64,000 bases of DNA, from assembly GCF_050436995.1 (NCBI RefSeq), contig NC_134771.1:5435501-5499500 (forward strand), in the 5' to 3' direction. This DNA is from Anticarsia gemmatalis. Its lineage: Eukaryota > Arthropoda > Insecta > Lepidoptera > Erebidae. Each line of letters begins with the position of its first letter. Position 1 is the stretch's first letter. Below are positions 44,868-57,430 of this stretch, piece by piece. Both the position numbers and the translations under genes were made by a program. Under the pieces are notes generated by a model. That model made no database searches. It saw nothing but the letters and a program-made list of their open reading frames with translations, and was not told the DNA's origin.

Positions 44868-44929
44868 GCCTCGCGGAGACACTTGACTGGGCAGCAGTGG
44901 GCAGCTTGGATGACGTGGTCGTGTCACCT
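44868..44929 (-). CDS. Weak candidate Rbcn-3B exon
   Basis: A GC-rich island in AT-rich DNA. On the minus strand an acceptor CTCGGGTCAG precedes GTGACACGACCACGTC, and CGCGAGGCG|GTGAAC could be a donor. Read in the phase needed by the exon at 38777 (one base left over) it stays open; the other open frame gives TTTSSKLPTAAQSSVSARR. I could not match it to WDR7. It may be chance. Confidence 0.2.
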
Positions 44930-45409
44930 GACCCGAGTAGGGGTGGGGCGTGTCGATAGAATATGTGGGGGATTTTAATTATTAATGGTTTTTCAAGTAT
45001 ATAACATTGGGTATTAGATATAGTCTTTTGATTTATTCGCTCGGAAATATACTTGATGAAAGGTCGGTGTTTCAAATAGTTAACTTGATTGATTGACGTC
45101 GTAGTTGATTCTCGTCGCGGAAAAGTGACAAAATTGAAACTACCTTGATACGATGATCTCGACTGAGTGACAAGTCTACTCGTAGGATAAAATTTATCGC
45201 GACAAACATTATATTATACGAGAAATCAATAGTACATCAGGCCATAATTCGAGCACATTTTTTTCTACAACTGGAAAGTTCAAGAGCCTTACCTCGTAAC
45301 ACAATTTTACATATGTATCTAACAAACAATACAAAAGCATAAAATAATTTCTGAAACTACCCACAAAAATGCCATATTCTGAAAAATACGAAAATACAAC
45401 CAAAATTAC

Positions 45410-45417
45410 TATCGATA
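45410..45417. promoter_or_regulatory. TATCGATA element (DRE-like)
   Basis: A perfect TATCGATA, with TTTATCGACATTG 10 bp on. Related ATCGATT words cluster at 46410-46455. In flies this octamer is bound by DREF/BEAF at promoters. No gene start is visible here, so the role is open. Confidence 0.35.
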
Positions 45418-45789
45418 ACTACTTTATCGACATTGTCCCCTCCCTATCAACTAGTGCAGTCACCTTGCACCTTAAGAAAGTAGTCAGTCCACTGCGCATA
45501 TACTCAGAGTAATAAGGGCGTAACATACACGGATATAATAACTGTAGCTACATATTTTATATAAAAATAATAACGGCTAACTGGTTTTGGAAGAGATTTT
45601 AAAGAATGAGTAAAATTTCAATGTCGTCGGGATATTTTCGCTAGCAGTTACATTTTTATGAAACCTTAGCGATATAAATTCTTTGTGAAAACCGAACAGA
45701 TTATCCACCTGTTATCGATTTACTTAAACAAACCCCTAACAAATTGCACGCTAAAAACTTTCTCATATATCATTATATAAATAAATAAG

Positions 45790-46035
45790 CGCCCATAGCC
45801 AGTTGCGCTCACCGGTCGGTAAACGATCTGTGGGTTAAGCAACCCTTGGCGCGGTCATTCCATAGATGGGTGACCGCATAGTGGTATTTGAGCTGGGCGT
45901 CTCCGTGCTTCCGAGGACACGTTAAAAGTCGCTCCCGGTTGTTGTCTACTAAGATAACAGTCGTTAAGCCACGTCAAAGGCCTTCGGGCGGCTTGAACAA
46001 CTTTGACACTAGGTTGACCACTAACCATACGATCA
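45790..46035 (+). repeat. R2 5S-like SINE, full-length reference copy
   Basis: Head: GCCAGTTGCGCTCACCGGTC, TGTGGGTTAAGCAACCCTTG, GGCGCGGTCATTCCATAG, ATGGGTGACCGCATAGTGG. Body: CTTCCGAGGACACGTTAAAA, TCTACTAAGATAACAGTCGT and GTTGACCACTAACCATACGA. The words GTTAAGCAAC, GGCGCGGTC and GATGGGTGACCGC are in the order and spacing of the 5S rRNA internal control region (A box, intermediate element, C box). Confidence 0.8.
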
Positions 46036-46784
46036 GAAGAAGAAGATATAAATAAACACAGACTGTAAAAAAATATATACAAATTATAAATCTTCTTCCC
46101 ATAAGGGTAGGCAAAGACCAGAGTTTTCTTTTTGTTTTATAATATTTAGGTAGTCATAGTGCTAATGTTTTTAACTTTACAGGATACCTGGAATAAGTCT
46201 CAAAAAACTAAAAAACCTTCAAAACAAAACACTGTATAACTAATCAGAGCTTACAACACGTTTATTAGTAACACAGCTAAAACTTAGCAAACTATAAGTG
46301 CGATTTATTCCACGGAACTTTTGACCCATCGTACATAATTTACTGTTAAAACTATTACAAATCCTTTCAACGATATTCCCAGGCAATTACTTGGCGTTTA
46401 TCTCGAGTCGAATCGATTACCAAATCGATAACCTTTGTGTATCGATTATCAATGTTGGATCTTCACTAGCTTTTTTAATAGTGATGTAATTTTAAATCGG
46501 TGCACGATTTTTTTGGGTCGAGATTGTTTTGATAATTGTTTTGTGTTTGGTCTGCGATATTATTTTTAAGGCTGTTGAGAGGTATTAAGTTCGCTTCCCG
46601 ACTCGTTCATAGAAGCGATTGTTATTTTACTGTGACTGCGGTGCAGTAGTCAGCATGCACGAAAGTAGTTGTAGACATGAGCATACATATAACTAAGTAG
46701 TTATTTAAAACTGGACATCTAAAATGGACAACTAAGGCTATAAGTTTGACCACTTGCGGACCCGGTAAACTACGACAATCCATC

Positions 46785-47125
46785 AATCAGCCTAGCCTTT
46801 CTTCCAACTATGTTGGAGTCAGCTTCCAGTCTCACCGGATGCAGCTGAATACCAGTGTTTTACATGGAGCGACTGCCTATCTGACCTCAAAAACCAAGTT
46901 CCCTGGGATAACACGATACCCTTCGGTAAGACTGGTTGTCAGACTTTCAAGCTTCTACTGTTAACGACTGTCAAAGATCTTCGAAAATGACAGCCGGGAC
47001 CCACAATTTAACGTGCCTTCCGAAACACGGAGGAACTCGATATGTATAAGATGGTCACCCATCCACAAATCAACCTCGGCAAGCATGGCTTAACCTCAAA
47101 GATCGATCCGTGTTGGATTGTGTGT
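46785..47125 (-). repeat. R3 SINE, near full length
   Basis: Antisense copy from CCAACTATGTTGGAGTCAGC to GGCAAGCATGGCTTAACCTC and AGATCGATCCGTG. It is the complement of the copy at 25608-25978. Confidence 0.75.
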
Positions 47126-47436
47126 GGCTGTTGTTAACTAAGCAAGAATTTGCAAAAACGTCTGTCATTAATTTTACGTTTTGCCTATTGTTAATGACCT
47201 TATTACAAATATGTAACAAACATACACGAAATAATCTGAATTCTCATCAAGATACGCAACGTTTTGTAAACATCGTGGGACGGCTATGTTCCAGTTCACA
47301 TACACATAGAAAACACATAGATATTATAATTATATTATTATCTACACCCGACATCGTGACCTGATGAGATTCATTATTGTATTGCATTTTACAGATGTTG
47401 TTTTTAAATTTTGTCAACCTAGCTAAGTTTCTCTCT

Positions 47437-47880
47437 CATCGTATGGTTAGTGGTCAACCTAGTGTCAGTTGTTCAAGCCGCCCGAAGGCTTAGACGTGGA
47501 TTAACGACTGTTATCTTAATTGACAACAACCAGGACCGACGTTTTACGTGCCCTCCGAAGCACGGAGACACCCAGTTTAAATAACACTATGTGGTCACCC
47601 ATCTATGGAATGACCGCGCCAAGTGTTGCTTAACCCACAAATCGCTTATCGAACGGTGAGCGCAATTAGCCATGGGCGCCTCTCCTAGCTATAAGTAACC
47701 ACAGCCAATCAGGCTATTCTTCAGGTTAAGCAACTCTTACCGAGGTTGGTCAATGGATGGCTGACAATTTATAAGTATCGAGTTTCAACGTGTTTCGGAA
47801 GGCATATTAAATTTGCGTTGTATTTTACATAGGACTGCTCACCTCCAGACCTCCAGGACCCAGTTACCTGGGTATGTGAC
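47437..47880. repeat. R2 (antisense) followed by R3 (sense)
   Basis: 47437-47680 is a nearly full R2 in antisense (CACCCATCTATGGAATGACC). 47725-47880 is a broken R3 in sense (AGGTTAAGCAACTCTTACCG, GGATGGCTGACAA). Confidence 0.7.
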
Positions 47881-49790
47881 CACTAGCCATAAGATAAATA
47901 AACTAAAAAATATTATAAAACATTCACTTTTATACTAAAAGGATACTAATAAAGTTTATCCTTCAAGGAAAATGCTTATATAAAAAACCCTAGATTATAT
48001 AAAGTCCAACGACACGGAGAGAATGTTCGAGTCATGTTGAATTATCACGGAACGAATCTTTTATGATAAGAATAGTCTATTTGTACAGCCTTGGAGCTGT
48101 TGCTAACTGAGTGTGGAGGTCTCGGGTTCGATTCTCAGTGGGGGGCGAAGTGATTCTTTAATAAATAGTAAGTTAATCCTAGGTTTTTAACTATATGTAT
48201 GGTAAATTTTATGAAATTCGGTTCTGTGATTTGGACTAAGTTATTTACATACATATAGCACTGCATGTGTGCAGTGTTACAATCAACTAATACAATTTAT
48301 AAATTCTTCCGTTACTGAGTGACTGACTGATGGAAAACGCACACTAATGAGCATAGAGACTTGAAATTCGGTATGAAGATGCCTTTTGAGGTGTAGAGAC
48401 GCACTTAGAGGATCATCGGAAAATCCGCCCCGAAAGAGGTGAAATTAAACGTGGGCAAAAAGTTATTAATGTTATAAAAATGAATGTCTCTCTGCCTATA
48501 TATGTTATGTTTTTATAGCTTAACTACTGAACCGATTTTAATGAAATTTATATTGGAGATAGTTAATGATCTGGAAATCCAACCAAGAGACTAAGGCGCA
48601 ATTCACACCGAAACGGGTGCATTTGAAAAATACATAACCTGAGCATTTTTAAATGAATCTTTAATTAATCTTGTACAGTACAAGTTTAATAATGTTTCGT
48701 TAACCCATCTACCCAATTGCAAGCGAGCTTAGCCGTGTGGGTCTGTTACCCAAATAAATATCCCACACAATTATTTATCAAATTTCTCAAAATGTACACT
48801 TACTTAACAGAATCCATTTTTGGCAAAGTTAAGTATGTACTTAGATACCACTTATGTCTTATGAAAGATCCAATCTATTACCAAAATGGCTTGCTTAAAT
48901 AATGATAAGTGCGTGAAATTATTATTTTGAATGTGTTCTTATTTTAGACTATTTTTATTTGAAAACTTTTTGGTGTTGTTTAATTGAGCATGGAAGGTTC
49001 CATGGTACCCAGGTCATGAAAATTTGTTTTTTAAAACCTAATTTCTAGATATTCTTTTTTTTGTGTCAAGCCTGTTATGCTCAAAGTACTAATGCTGTTT
49101 TTTTTGTTATTTTTAACTTATTACTGTCCCACTGCTGGGAAAGGGTCTCTTCACAAACGAGAGAGAGGTTAAGATTACTCAAAAGTGTAATGTAAATATT
49201 TATCAGTGTGTTAAGGAAACCTTGCCGCAATCATTCCATTGATGGGTGAACGCTTAGTGGTTTCCACTTCTATAATGTTAGTCCCATGTAATAGCGAGCA
49301 AGGCTACAGCCATATACCAGGCACATTACGAAACTCCGGGCTACTATTGAGAATATTAGAACTGAAATTACAAAAAGTCGACAGCATTTTATGTCGACTC
49401 GGGAATTGAACCGAAGACCTCCTGTTCAGATACCTACTACAGGTGATCACAGAGACAGTTATTCCCAAAATAGTCTGTAAATCAGAAAAATAATTTATTT
49501 AGTTACTTTGTGAAAATCAGACGATTTCAAATGAAATTACAATCATTGCGCGATTCGAACAATACATTTCAAAAACATTGCCTACACTAAGACAGGAGGT
49601 GACCCAAATGTCACAACTGTGCCCACCCACTGTTCTTAATAAAGGAGTTATAATAGTGAACAATATATTACAACATTTATAATTAGCTGGCAGGACCGGC
49701 AGACATTATTTGTGCCATAACATAGAGTCTGCTTGATTCTTTTTATTTTTCGATTTCTACTGTCAGTACGCCTATCTATCTCCTCTTAGG
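47881..49790. other. Repeat-poor AT-rich stretch with fragments
   Basis: Contains a tRNA-like scrap at 48110-48150 (GTCTCGGGTTCGATTCTCAG), old element 3' ends at 48300-48620 (CTGAACCGATTTTAATGAAA), an R4 tail at 49130-49170, and another tRNA-like scrap in antisense at 49390-49440. No supported gene. Confidence 0.45.
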
Positions 49791-49799
49791 GCGGTAAAA

Positions 49800-50003
49800 A
49801 TCAGTGAATTAAGAAACCATATCACGGACACTTTACAGATGGGTGACCGAGTATTGTTATTTGAACTGAGCGTCTCCGTGCTTCGAAAAGTACGTAATAG
49901 TCAGCCCCGGTTGCTACCTATTAGGATAACAGTTGTAAAGCCATGTCAAAGGCCTTCGGGATTGAACAACTTTGACACCAGGTTGACCACTAACCATACG
50001 ATG
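49800..50003 (+). repeat. R2 copy
   Basis: AGATGGGTGACCGAGTATTG, CTCCGTGCTTCGAAAAGTAC, TTAGGATAACAGTTG, GTTGACCACTAACCATACGA. Confidence 0.7.
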
Positions 50004-50211
50004 AAATAAAATAAATTTCCAAAATGTTCATAAGACAAAGCGATATAGAACATTGTTTTAACGTGATTGTTAAAAACTCAGCACCCCGCGCCTCTGTGTT
50101 GCGTCACACGAACTTGCACTTGACAACTGAACGAAGAATGCAGGGCTGACACAACGTTGTTTTACTTATTTTTTATACATACAATCACACATTTCATACA
50201 TAAAACTCACG

Positions 50212-50253
50212 CCCTTTTTCCCATGGTAGTGCTTACTATCATGGGAAAAAGGC
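50212..50253. repeat. Short hairpin
   Basis: CCTTTTTCCCATGGTAGT, a GCTT-type loop, then ACTATCATGGGAAAAAGG: arms of about 18 bp with one wobble. The arm is the R11 word GGGAAAAAGGCG in two orientations. Confidence 0.65.
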
Positions 50254-50991
50254 AACGATAATTTAATAAGTGTAATAATATGAGATTGAATGGTCGTTAA
50301 GAATTGTTTTTACTTTAATTATATGAACACAGTATAAAGGTAGTTTTAGTATGTGATTAACAATTCGCACATCTGATGCGGATAAGAAATAAGAGTACGG
50401 CAAACGCTTATGCGATTAAGATGTATTTATTTTAGCCAAAGAATTATGGCGTTTTTATGCCCCAACTGAAATTACAAATATAAAAAAACGTTTGTAGCAT
50501 AAAAGTAAGCTAAGCTCGAAACTCTGCTAGTAGTGGCAAAAATATTTTGTTCTTAATAATGCAAAATACATCGGAAAGATGTAGCAGGTCCAAGCAGAAT
50601 TAATTCTATTTAAAAAAATCCATGCAGAAGTAACGTTTTGTAGTTTGTTACGTTAAACACATACAAAAAAGGGACCCAACTGTAGCTATGACTCTAAACA
50701 TCAATAAATTAATTTCACTAATGTTATGTTCTATACGAAAATATAACTTATTTCATCTTCAATCTACATTTATGGCAGCCCTAGTTTGAACAGTGACGCA
50801 AGCGCAGCATTGCGCACATAACTTTAAAGCATTTTATAACAGCATTGTTTGACTGGACGCGTACGTGTCAGTTATATAGAATGGGCATGACAACATTAGG
50901 GCACACTTAATATGGTCATAGTCAAATTATGTTCGTTTAAAACTGTAGATTATGAAGTGTATGAAGCAATGGATAAGGTAATTACTTTTGT

Positions 50992-51200
50992 CTGCACGTT
51001 TGGCGCAGTGGTTAAAGTGGTTGCCTCGCGTCGGTAACCAACGCTTGTGGTAGGTTTGAATCCCACCCTGGACAAATATTTGTGTATGATGATTGTCTAG
51101 TCTTGCTTAGAATTATACAGGGTGTTACTGTGAGATAGATGGTGGTCCAAAAAGGTGTCTGGTCTGGATTGCTGTGTATATATTCGTACCATTCCACTTG
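50992..51200 (+). repeat. R10 tRNA-derived SINE
   Basis: CTGCACGTTTGGCGCAGTGG (A-box-like), GTAGGTTTGAATCCCACCCT (B-box-like), then GGACAAATATTTGTGTATGA. It is a second copy of the unit at 5768. The minus-strand open frame here is spurious. Confidence 0.7.
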
Positions 51201-52895
51201 AATTAGAACTGACTGTTTCGGAAATATGATGCTTTAAACTCTAGAATTTGAGCTTTTTTGTACGAGACATAATCGATTTTTTAAAAGTTTTAGTCTGTTT
51301 TTAAATGTGTATGAAACATTTCAAAGCGTGCACAGATTTTTTTTTAAAAGGTTGGTGACATAGATAATACTTGTATTTAGTATCAGCAATCAGAAGATAG
51401 ATAAGACAATGAAAACGGCAGTTAATCTATCCATAACTAACGATAGATATAAAACCTATCTAACAAAGAACAAAAAACCTATTTAAAACAATAATTCATA
51501 ACACTCAATCAAGGAACCGCACTCATTATCTTCCGGCTCCCCCCCCCGTCCCCCCTCTTCTATCGCCTTTCACCCCGCATTCCTCACTCATGGTCAACCG
51601 GACCTTGCTAGGGCCACTGGCTTTTATGTACAAAACTATACATTGCTGAAATAACATGTTATGTTATTTTCAACCTTATTCACTTTGAAATAAGGTCTAC
51701 TTGAATTGTGAAGTGATGTATTATTTTACAGTGTAAAATTAATATATCTAAACTAATATTTTGTATGATTTTCAACCTTATTTCACTTAAAAATAAAGTC
51801 TTCTATAGAATTGAGAAATGTAAAGTTATTTGGAGTCTAATTTTTGTACCATTTTCAACTTTAATACATTATAAAAAAAAGTTGACTTTTTGAACTGAAA
51901 TGTGCAAAATTGATTTATTTTTTCGCATTGAAGTGTAGCCACTAGAGTTAACAATACAAACTTAACTATATTTTATACGACGTTCAACCTTAAACCTCTC
52001 TTGGGTTCCAAACTATCTTTGTACAACATATCATCAAAATCATATCAGGTACGACTAAAAGACAGACTGACCAACACACAGATATATTTTCGCATTTATA
52101 ATATAGTAGAGATCTTTTGTAAAAAGGAATTTAAATCCTATTTTCTATATTATATAGTTGATAATCGTGTAGATATTTTAAAAGTTAGTTTGTAAGTGTC
52201 AGATATAGGAAGCGGGAGTTTGACGCAAGATCCGGTGTCTTTGTATTAATTTCATACATACATATGTATGAAATATATTAGAAAGATTTCATACAAACGT
52301 TGTTGTAATGTTAAATGTATAAATGATATACTTCACCACTTCTGGATAAGTACCGGTTAGCTTATCAAATGGAAAACTGACAGACTTTTTAACATAAGTA
52401 CTTTATCTATCAGATAGTTTATCTAACAGTTAACTACTAGTAGTGATATTGACTTTTAATAATCTTGAGTTATCAACGTGTCGGGTAAATAATAAGAGAT
52501 TGCTTTATGAAAAAATAAACGTCTCAACGTATGCGAATAAGCACTAAAATACAATAAAAAATTACATCAACCGAGCATTGAACCCGAATTTAAAACCATG
52601 CACATTCAACAAACAATAAGAAACTCATAAAATATATTAATACATAAACTGAATACCAAACCTAGGACCAAACGATCAGCATATAAACTACAAAACAAAG
52701 CATCCATTTCATAAAAGAAAAACATCAAAGAAATTACAAATCGCTCTCGCTCCCGCTCCCGCTACCGCTTATAACTTGTATACTAAGTGAACGGGCGTGA
52801 CGCACAAACAAGCTCTCATAATCTAAATCTAGCACTCCAGACTAGAGTAGCCATGTTTGAGTGCCGCTATCATAAATTATACTCATAATTGAGTA
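51201..52895. other. AT-rich DNA with a diverged tandem repeat
   Basis: 51655-51960 has three diverged units of roughly 100-120 bp, each with ATTTTCAACCTTA followed by CACTT..AAATAA and an AAAGT turn. 51538-51556 is a C-run. 52240-52280 carries a small ATACATACATATGTATGAAA palindrome. 52330-52440 repeats GATAAG/CTTATC words. No gene seen. Confidence 0.45.
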
Positions 52896-52897
52896 GG

Positions 52898-53215
52898 CCA
52901 GTTGCGCTCACCGGTAAATGATCAGTGAGGTAAGCGACCTTTGTCTCGAACATTGTTTAGATGGGTGACCAAGTCATGGTATTTGAGCGAATTTATGATA
53001 ATATTATTAACACGATACCCCTTGGTAAGACTAGTTGTCAGACTTTCAAGCTTCTGACTTACTGTTAACGACTGTCAAAGATCTTAGAAAATGACAGCCG
53101 GGACTCACAATTTAATGTGCCTTCCAAAACACGGAGTATTCGATGGTCACCCATCCAAATAACTACCACGGCAAGCGTAGCTTAACCTCAGAGATCGACC
53201 CTCGCTGTTGTTAAT
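52898..53215. repeat. R2 head joined to antisense R3
   Basis: 52898-52990 is R2 sense (GCCAGTTGCGCTCACCGGTA, GATGGGTGACCAAGTCATGG), truncated. 53005-53215 is R3 antisense (GATACCCCTTGGTAAGACTA, GATGGTCACCCATCC). Confidence 0.7.
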
Positions 53216-53252
53216 ATAAAAATATAATCGCTGCTGTTGAACGGACTGTTTT

Positions 53253-53470
53253 GACTGCCTCCGTGGCGCAGTGGTTTAGGTCACCACGCAGCTACAATTG
53301 CGTCGGGAGGTCGTGGGTTCGATTCCCACATGGGACAATTATTTGTGCGATCCACAAATAATTGTTTCGGGTCTGGTTGTACTTTGTGTCCGTTGTTTGT
53401 ATGTTTGTAAAAGTCCCCGCGACACAAGAGCAAATCTTAGTGCGGGAGATGTCTTTTTAAAAATAAATAA
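53253..53470 (+). repeat. R1 tRNA-derived SINE, full length
   Basis: CTCCGTGGCGCAGTGGTTTA (A box), GGTCGTGGGTTCGATTCCCA (B box), then CCACAAATAATTGTTTCGGG, TTTGTGTCCGTTGTTTG and an A-rich end. It is one of two intact-looking copies. Confidence 0.85.
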
Positions 53471-53706
53471 AAACAAGAAAGAATGTGTAAAGTATGTTTA
53501 AACTTAAAGCTTGTTGTCTTTAAAACAAAGACAATATTCTAAGTTGTAAACTATGTATTTATATCTATGTTGAGTCGTGGGAACAATATCTTGACACGTC
53601 TGCTTACGTAATAACATCACGACTTTGCAGAGTGGGCAGGGATTGTAACGATGGTAATAAAACTTAGACTGTGGCTCTGTCCACACGAAATTTGTTCACT
53701 GATAAA

Positions 53707-53910
53707 TCCTACTAATATTATAAATGCGAAAGTTTGTGAGAATGTATGTATGTTTGTTACTCTTTCACGCAAATACTCCCGAACCGATTACGATGAAATT
53801 TGATACATAGGTAGTTGAAGACCCAGAATAACACATAGGCTTTTTACCCCGGAGTTCCCGAGGGATCGGGATTTGCGCGGAAAGGGTTTCCATGCGGGCG
53901 AAGTCGCCTC
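53707..53910 (+). repeat. R7 Lep1-like element
   Basis: TCCTACTAATATTATAAATG, GTATGTATGTTTGTTACTC, CCGAACCGATTACGATGAAA, GAGGGATCGGGATTTGCGCG, GCGGGCGAAGTCGC. The start TC fits Helitron ends; the 3' CTRR end is not visible. Confidence 0.65.
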
Positions 53911-54626
53911 TATAAATACATATTTAAGCCAGTCTATCAAATAGCTACCCGGTGAAAAATTGGCTTGTTTTCATACCTTACAAATGTAGAAATATGTTTG
54001 TCTCGTTTTCACGACCAATGGCTGAACTGATTTTAAAACGAAGCTTGCAGGTAGTTCAAGATCCATGACCAGAAAACAAAACACCCAAATGTAGGGCATA
54101 AGCTGACAGAGATTTTCTGACAAAAAAGCCTCTCAGTGATTGCCCGGAGTTAGGAAGTTAAAGTCGCAAACCTCGTGAAGTAAATGCTCGCACTTTGTAC
54201 TTTTTTCGTTTGTTCAAGTTAAGATTATTAAATTCTGAAACATATACTTATTTTATTTTAATCCCAATGAAAATACGAACTTGTGATGACATTGTAGTTG
54301 TCGTATTTCTATACTCAAATATTTTTCGACCTTTCGTTGAATTTGACTAGTTAGTTGGCAACTACCCTAATGTCTAGGAGGCCACGAATATTGAATAGAA
54401 GGACATCAAAAGTATCTGAGAGTACAAAACTACTCACAATTATAACAAGCTATTCAAAAAGATTACGTTCTACATTACGACACGAGCCGCAATTAATTCG
54501 CACAAAGAAGTATAATTGCTTTGAAACTTGCTCTATTTTAAGTGATGTAAAACTATCAAATTGTGATGACATTCACACACTTTAACCTCCTAAAATAATG
54601 TTTAAAAATGACTCCCGCAAATTCTT

Positions 54627-54775
54627 CGGTAACAACCGGGACAGACTACTTACGTGCCCTCCGAAGCACGGAGACGCTCAGTTCAAATACCACTATGCGT
54701 TCACCTATCTATAGAATGACCGCGCCAACGGTTGCTTAACTGATCGTTTAACGATCGGTGAGCGCAACTGGCTAT
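54627..54775 (-). repeat. R2 copy, 5' two-thirds
   Basis: TACGTGCCCTCCGAAGCACG, CACCTATCTATAGAATGACC, CGATCGGTGAGCGCAACTGG. Confidence 0.7.
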
Positions 54776-56640
54776 GAATTCTTCTGCAGGTAGGAACAAA
54801 GCTTAGGTAACCCAGTTTCTAGATATTCAATTACATTTGAAATGATTGTGTTACATTATTTATTATGTTGTTGAAAGTAACTAAATCAAATGATTTATTT
54901 AATACATTTCTTGATTTGATTTGATTGATATCAATGGACTTTTGATGTTATTAATTTTGATTTAATTTTGTACGAGTAGATCTTTGTTGTTTATTAGATT
55001 GTTGATTGTGAGGTTTCAGGTTTGGTTCCTGAGAGGTGTGGCGTACTTACCTTCAAAAACTATGATACTTAAGCCAGAGATAAATTTTAATTTTTAGATC
55101 AGTCGGGTGGTCGGCCATCCGCTGGTAAAGGATTATCCATTATTTACGCTACACCCTGTATGTTTAATAGCAAATCGGATTTTTATAACGTGCCCGGTAT
55201 ATGACAATAGGCTCGCCCCCTATAACATGGGACTAACGGTATTACTAACGAAAACTTAAGAAAATAAACTCTCTCTGCAGCACAGCGATTAAAGTAGTGG
55301 ACATGCTATCATCAGTGCGTCGGATAGGCCGTGGGTTCGATTCCTAAACGAAACAATAATTTATGCAATCCAAAAATGTTTTCCTCAAATTTGGTTGCAC
55401 TTTGTGTCCATTATTTGTATGTTTGTAAAAGTCTCGACACAAGTACAATTCTTATTACTACTCTTTTATAAAGACTTACTTCGTGTGGGAATAGAACCTG
55501 CGACTATAACGTTAATGGCAGGTTTATCTATGTATATATGTATATATGTACATAATTAAGGTCACGGTATAACAAACAATGCGTAGATATTAGTTCTCAA
55601 ATGTCCAAATGTTATACGTACAGCCTCTCCGGCGACCTTAATTTTATAATACAATGTCGGTTCCTGGCTGTTCACATAGTAGAGTTAAGTACAGTGAACT
55701 AGTACTAAAATAATTGTTGATTATTTAAGTGTACATTTTGAATAGCACTTTGAAGTAATCTTGCTGTAAGACATGCTATATTATACGTTTCTAAATTGTG
55801 CACAGGTTTCAATCCTAATACGAGAAAGATGTAATTCCGATTTTCTACCAGTTTGGAAAATGTTCCTATTTGTGTATTAGTAAAATGTGCCATAATAATA
55901 ACTCATAGAATAAAATATTCGTTACGTTTATAACTACCAATCCACTTAACGGATCTTGATGAAGTTCTGTTGGATATACTTAAAATCTGGCACCGAACAT
56001 AAGTTAATTAGGTTATAACAAATCACTTTCTCAAAAGTGTCTCTTAGTCCATTGAAATGTTACATGAGCTTTACATTTTTTAAAGGACGCAATTTTATTT
56101 TTGGGACTTGTATCAAGATCGTCTACAAGATTGATCTGAGGTTATTTTAATGTAAAATCTTTAAAAAAACGTTATAGAGCACAAAAAAAAAATCTTTTTT
56201 TTTGCCTATAACTTCCTTAAATTTTAATTTAGGGCAAAAATGTAATAAATCGTATTTGTAGGTAAAATTACGTCAAAATCTGTTCACTAGTTTTAGTGTA
56301 AAAAAAACATACAACCTAACATATTTTTACAATGTCTGACTTATTTCACTGTACAGTCTGTGTACAACACGTGATAATCAAAGCGGGCTTGAATTGCGAA
56401 AGTGACGCGAACACACACATTTGTTACGTTCAGCTGTTAGTTGTTCAGTTGTTGGGCAATCACCATCTGAGACTGTGGCCATAGGTGCTACGCTTATGAT
56501 CATTATATACATACATACATAATATACTGCCTTTATGGCCTGGGCTCAAGTATTTACCGCTGCTGACTGCGAGGTCTCGGTTTTGGCAAACTAATGAGCT
56601 TTTCTAATTTGTATTATTAACTAGTTTATACCCGCGAATT
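54776..56640. other. Intergenic DNA with a diverged R1 copy
   Basis: 55270-55480 is a diverged R1 in sense (GGCCGTGGGTTCGATTCCTA, CACTTTGTGTCCATTATTTG). 55140-55250 has the SINE-like text GACAATAGGCTCGCCCCCTA. The rest is AT-rich; no gene supported. Confidence 0.5.
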
Positions 56641-56644
56641 TATC

Positions 56645-56778
56645 CCCGTGCTTCGGAGGGCACGTTAAAAGTCGGTCCCGGTTGTTATCAATTAAGATAA
56701 CAGTCGTTAAGCCACGTCAAAGGCCTTCAGGCGGCTTGAACAACTTTGACACTAGGTTGACCATTAACCATACGATGA
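56645..56778 (+). repeat. R2 3' half
   Basis: CGTGCTTCGGAGGGCACGTT, CAATTAAGATAACAGTCGTT, GTTGACCATTAACCATACGA. Confidence 0.7.
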
Positions 56779-57254
56779 GAAAGAGATCCGCGTGGTTTGT
56801 GAGTTTGGACAGATTTTTTTATACAAACTTTCACCCCCTATTTTATCCACTTAGGGGTAGAATTTATCAAAATACTTTCTTAGGGGAATGCCTACGCCAT
56901 AACAACAAATCCGTCCAGTGGTTTGGGCTGTATCGTACCAAGTGACGTTCTTTGGACTCTACCTTCGCCTTTAGTAAAAGGACGTGGTATTTTGTATCTA
57001 TTGTCATTTAATGAGTTAATTTGTCAAACATCGATAACCTTTATAGTCCCTAAACGACAAGAGCCTTCGAGATAAAATAAACAATGCAACATTACTAAGA
57101 AGGTTAATTTTTAACATTCAGATATTTAATGTGTGTGACTTAGGCCAATAGTAATAGACACTATAAACTGGTATCAACTTGGAAACACTATTTGAGGACA
57201 ATTTGGACATATCGGGGTTCCTAAAACAGTGCTTTCAAGTTGATGATAAATAAA

Positions 57255-57430
57255 TGTAATTTCCTACTACTGGGCAAGGGTCTCCTCACGTAATGAGGGA
57301 AGGATTAGGCCTTGAGTCCACCACGCTGGCCAAGTGCTGTTTAGGGACTTTGCATACCTTCAAGCATGCATGCAAGGTTGCATCACGATATTTTCCTTCA
57401 CCATAACTTGGAAAAGTCTTTGGTGTGTTG
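57255..57430 (-). repeat. R4 SINE copy
   Basis: Antisense R4: CCTACTACTGGGCAAGGGTC, CCACCACGCTGGCCAAGTGC, GGTTGCATCACGATATTTTC. Confidence 0.7.

Noticed and set aside
45790..45885. A genuine 5S rRNA gene
   Set aside because: Only the internal promoter region is 5S-like; the ends are unrelated and the unit is dispersed with a common tail.
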